23,181 nucleotides of DNA from an uncultured Bacteroidota bacterium (GTDB taxonomy: Bacteria > Bacteroidota > Bacteroidia > UBA7662): positions 1-23,181 of the forward strand of contig CAIOCC010000175.1 in assembly GCA_903856555.1 (NCBI GenBank), read 5' to 3'. The position numbers were made by a program, and so were the translations under genes. A model generated the notes under the pieces. That model saw only the letters and a program-made list of their open reading frames with translations. It was not told the origin of the DNA and made no database searches. Below, piece by piece: positions 21,968 through 23,181 of this stretch. Numbering within the stretch: the stretch's first letter is position 1; the number at the start of each line of letters is the position of its first letter.

Positions 21968-23181
21968 ATGTCGGTTATTACCACTATACGCAGCAAAGCG
22001 GGTCTTCTGGTCGCTCTCATTGGTCTTGCCCTGGTTTCCTTCTTGGCCATGGACGTTTTCACCGGAAACGGCCTTTTCTCGCAACGTAACCCAACGGATG
22101 TGGGCGAAATTGAGGGGGACAAAATCAGTTTGAATCTCTTTGACGCCAAATTGCAGGAGACCGTCGAGAATTACAAAGCCAATACCAACAGCGCCCAGGT
22201 TGACGAGGCGACCATGGCCTCTCTAAGGGATCAGGTTTGGAATGAATTGCTGAGGGAGCGGATTATGGGTGAAACCTACAAGGATTTGGGCCTGGAGGTC
22301 GGCGAAGAGGAATTGTACGATATGGTACAAGGCAAAAACCTTCATCCCGAAATTCAAAAGGCCTTTACCGACCCGCAAACCGGGCAATTTGACCGGACCA
22401 GGGTGGTTGATTTCCTCAAAAACCTTTCCAAACAGCCTGCCGATATGCAGAAAAAGTGGAAGGCCTTTGAAGATTACCTGCTCAAGGACCGTACAACCCG
22501 CAAATACGCCAATTTGGTGGCCAAGGGCATGTATATCCCTGATTTTTTTGCCGATGAGTTCGTCAAAGGAACCAATATCGCTGCCACCGGTCGTTACGCG
22601 CTTCTGGATTACAGCGCCATCGTGGATTCGACCATCCGGCTTAGCGATGAGGACTACCAAAAGGCCTACGAAAAATTCAAAGCAACTTTCAAGCTCAAGG
22701 ACGATATCAGAGCCCTGGATTATGTGAGCTTTGAAGTAACCGCCTCTAGCGAGGACTCTTCCAAGGCTCGTCAAACCTTGATGGATCTGCGGGATGCCCT
22801 TGTTGCCAGCACCGATGACAGCGCTTTTGCGGCCTTGCGTTCGGATTTGCCCTACGATGATCGCTTTACGCCGGTTTCAAGCCTGACCCAGCCCGCCTTG
22901 GTGGCCTTGGCCGGTTCACCCGTCGGTACGGTGACCGATCTCTATGTTGAGAATGGAGCCTTTGTTTTGACCAAACTATCCCAAAAAACCAGCCGTCCTG
23001 ACTCTGTGAAGGCCAGGCATATTCTCCTCAAAGTGGAGAATCGTCCCGATTCAACGGTCAAGGCGCAGGCGGATAGCCTGCTGCAGGCCGTTCGGAGCGG
23101 TTCGGATTTTGGAACCTTGGCTTCGACTTTTTCGGCCGATCCTGGTTCGGCCGTCAAAGGCGGTGACTTGGGCTATTTTGC
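21968..23181 (+). CDS. SurA/PpiD-type peptidylprolyl isomerase, N-terminal part (runs off window)
   Basis: The frame is open for 404 codons to the window end, so the C-terminus is missing. One membrane anchor (about 11-28) follows a short basic N-terminus, as in PpiD. A SurA_N-like chaperone segment comes next (about 44-185, including VGEIEGDKISLNLFDAKLQE and VWNELLRERIM). A parvulin domain begins near KARHILLKV (348-356) and reaches GSAVKGGDLGYF at the edge, the typical parvulin 'GG.LG.f' motif. Proteins of this type help outer membrane and secreted proteins fold in the periplasm. It follows the CNNM gene by 39 bp and has a candidate promoter at 21940-21947. PpiD-like is preferred over SurA because of the uncleaved-looking anchor. 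Confidence 0.92.
   Translation, partial: MSVITTIRSKAGLLVALIGLALVSFLAMDVFTGNGLFSQRNPTDVGEIEGDKISLNLFDAKLQETVENYKANTNSAQVDEATMASLRDQVWNELLRERIMGETYKDLGLEVGEEELYDMVQGKNLHPEIQKAFTDPQTGQFDRTRVVDFLKNLSKQPADMQKKWKAFEDYLLKDRTTRKYANLVAKGMYIPDFFADEFVKGTNIAATGRYALLDYSAIVDSTIRLSDEDYQKAYEKFKATFKLKDDIRALDYVSFEVTASSEDSSKARQTLMDLRDALVASTDDSAFAALRSDLPYDDRFTPVSSLTQPALVALAGSPVGTVTDLYVENGAFVLTKLSQKTSRPDSVKARHILLKVENRPDSTVKAQADSLLQAVRSGSDFGTLASTFSADPGSAVKGGDLGYF

Noticed and set aside
21065..22084. A 339-codon minus-strand frame across the CNNM gene and the next start
   Set aside because: It is antisense to two well-supported genes and its translation is rich in His, Gln and Phe with no recognisable domain.

Overview
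The window looks like a chromosomal core region of a member of the Bacteroidota with roughly balanced G+C. Four lines of evidence support this. Several genes are preceded by close matches to the Bacteroidota -7 promoter element TAnnTTTG. Shine-Dalgarno sequences are largely missing. A 999-residue DUF2723/GT117 membrane protein is present. Gene neighbourhoods such as rsfS-ftsH-LUD (with birA divergent) and coaX-outer membrane protein-TPR-lptC-CNNM-PPIase are ones I associate with this phylum. I saw no insertion sequence, phage gene, integrase or CRISPR array.

Layout. The left edge holds the 3' end of a plus-strand gene, probably murB. It converges on a minus-strand set, GT117/DUF2723 -> rlmB -> LD-carboxypeptidase (98-4928). 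A divergent tRNA-Gln(TTG) follows (5050-5122), with a strong terminator that also reads in the opposite direction and so can stop ahcY (5266-6573, minus). ahcY and a bacilliredoxin gene (6699-7115, plus) diverge from a shared 125-bp intergenic region. Next comes a seven-gene minus-strand run read from right to left: rsfS, ftsH, LUD protein, lpxH, prfA, transketolase and a secreted amidohydrolase-like protein (15604 down to 7148). At 15605-15652 this run diverges from a plus-strand run: birA, coaX, an outer membrane beta-barrel candidate, a TPR protein, a LptC-like lipoprotein and a CNNM/CBS transporter. The last gene is a SurA/PpiD-type prolyl isomerase that runs off the right edge.

How the genes fit together. 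Much of the window serves the cell envelope: peptidoglycan precursor synthesis and recycling (murB, LD-carboxypeptidase), lipid A synthesis (lpxH), LPS export (lptC), protein O-glycosylation (GT117), membrane protein quality control (ftsH) and periplasmic folding (PPIase). The rest is housekeeping: translation and ribosome control (prfA, rsfS, rlmB, tRNA-Gln), cofactors (birA, coaX), the methyl cycle (ahcY), thiol redox (bacilliredoxin) and central carbon metabolism (tkt).

I found no clear-cut new defence or mobile system. The most notable signals are the overlapping, mirror-image promoter elements between rsfS and birA, an amidohydrolase-fold protein that seems to have lost its metal ligands, a structured leader before the bacilliredoxin gene, and the uncharacterised barrel plus TPR pair in the LPS-export neighbourhood.
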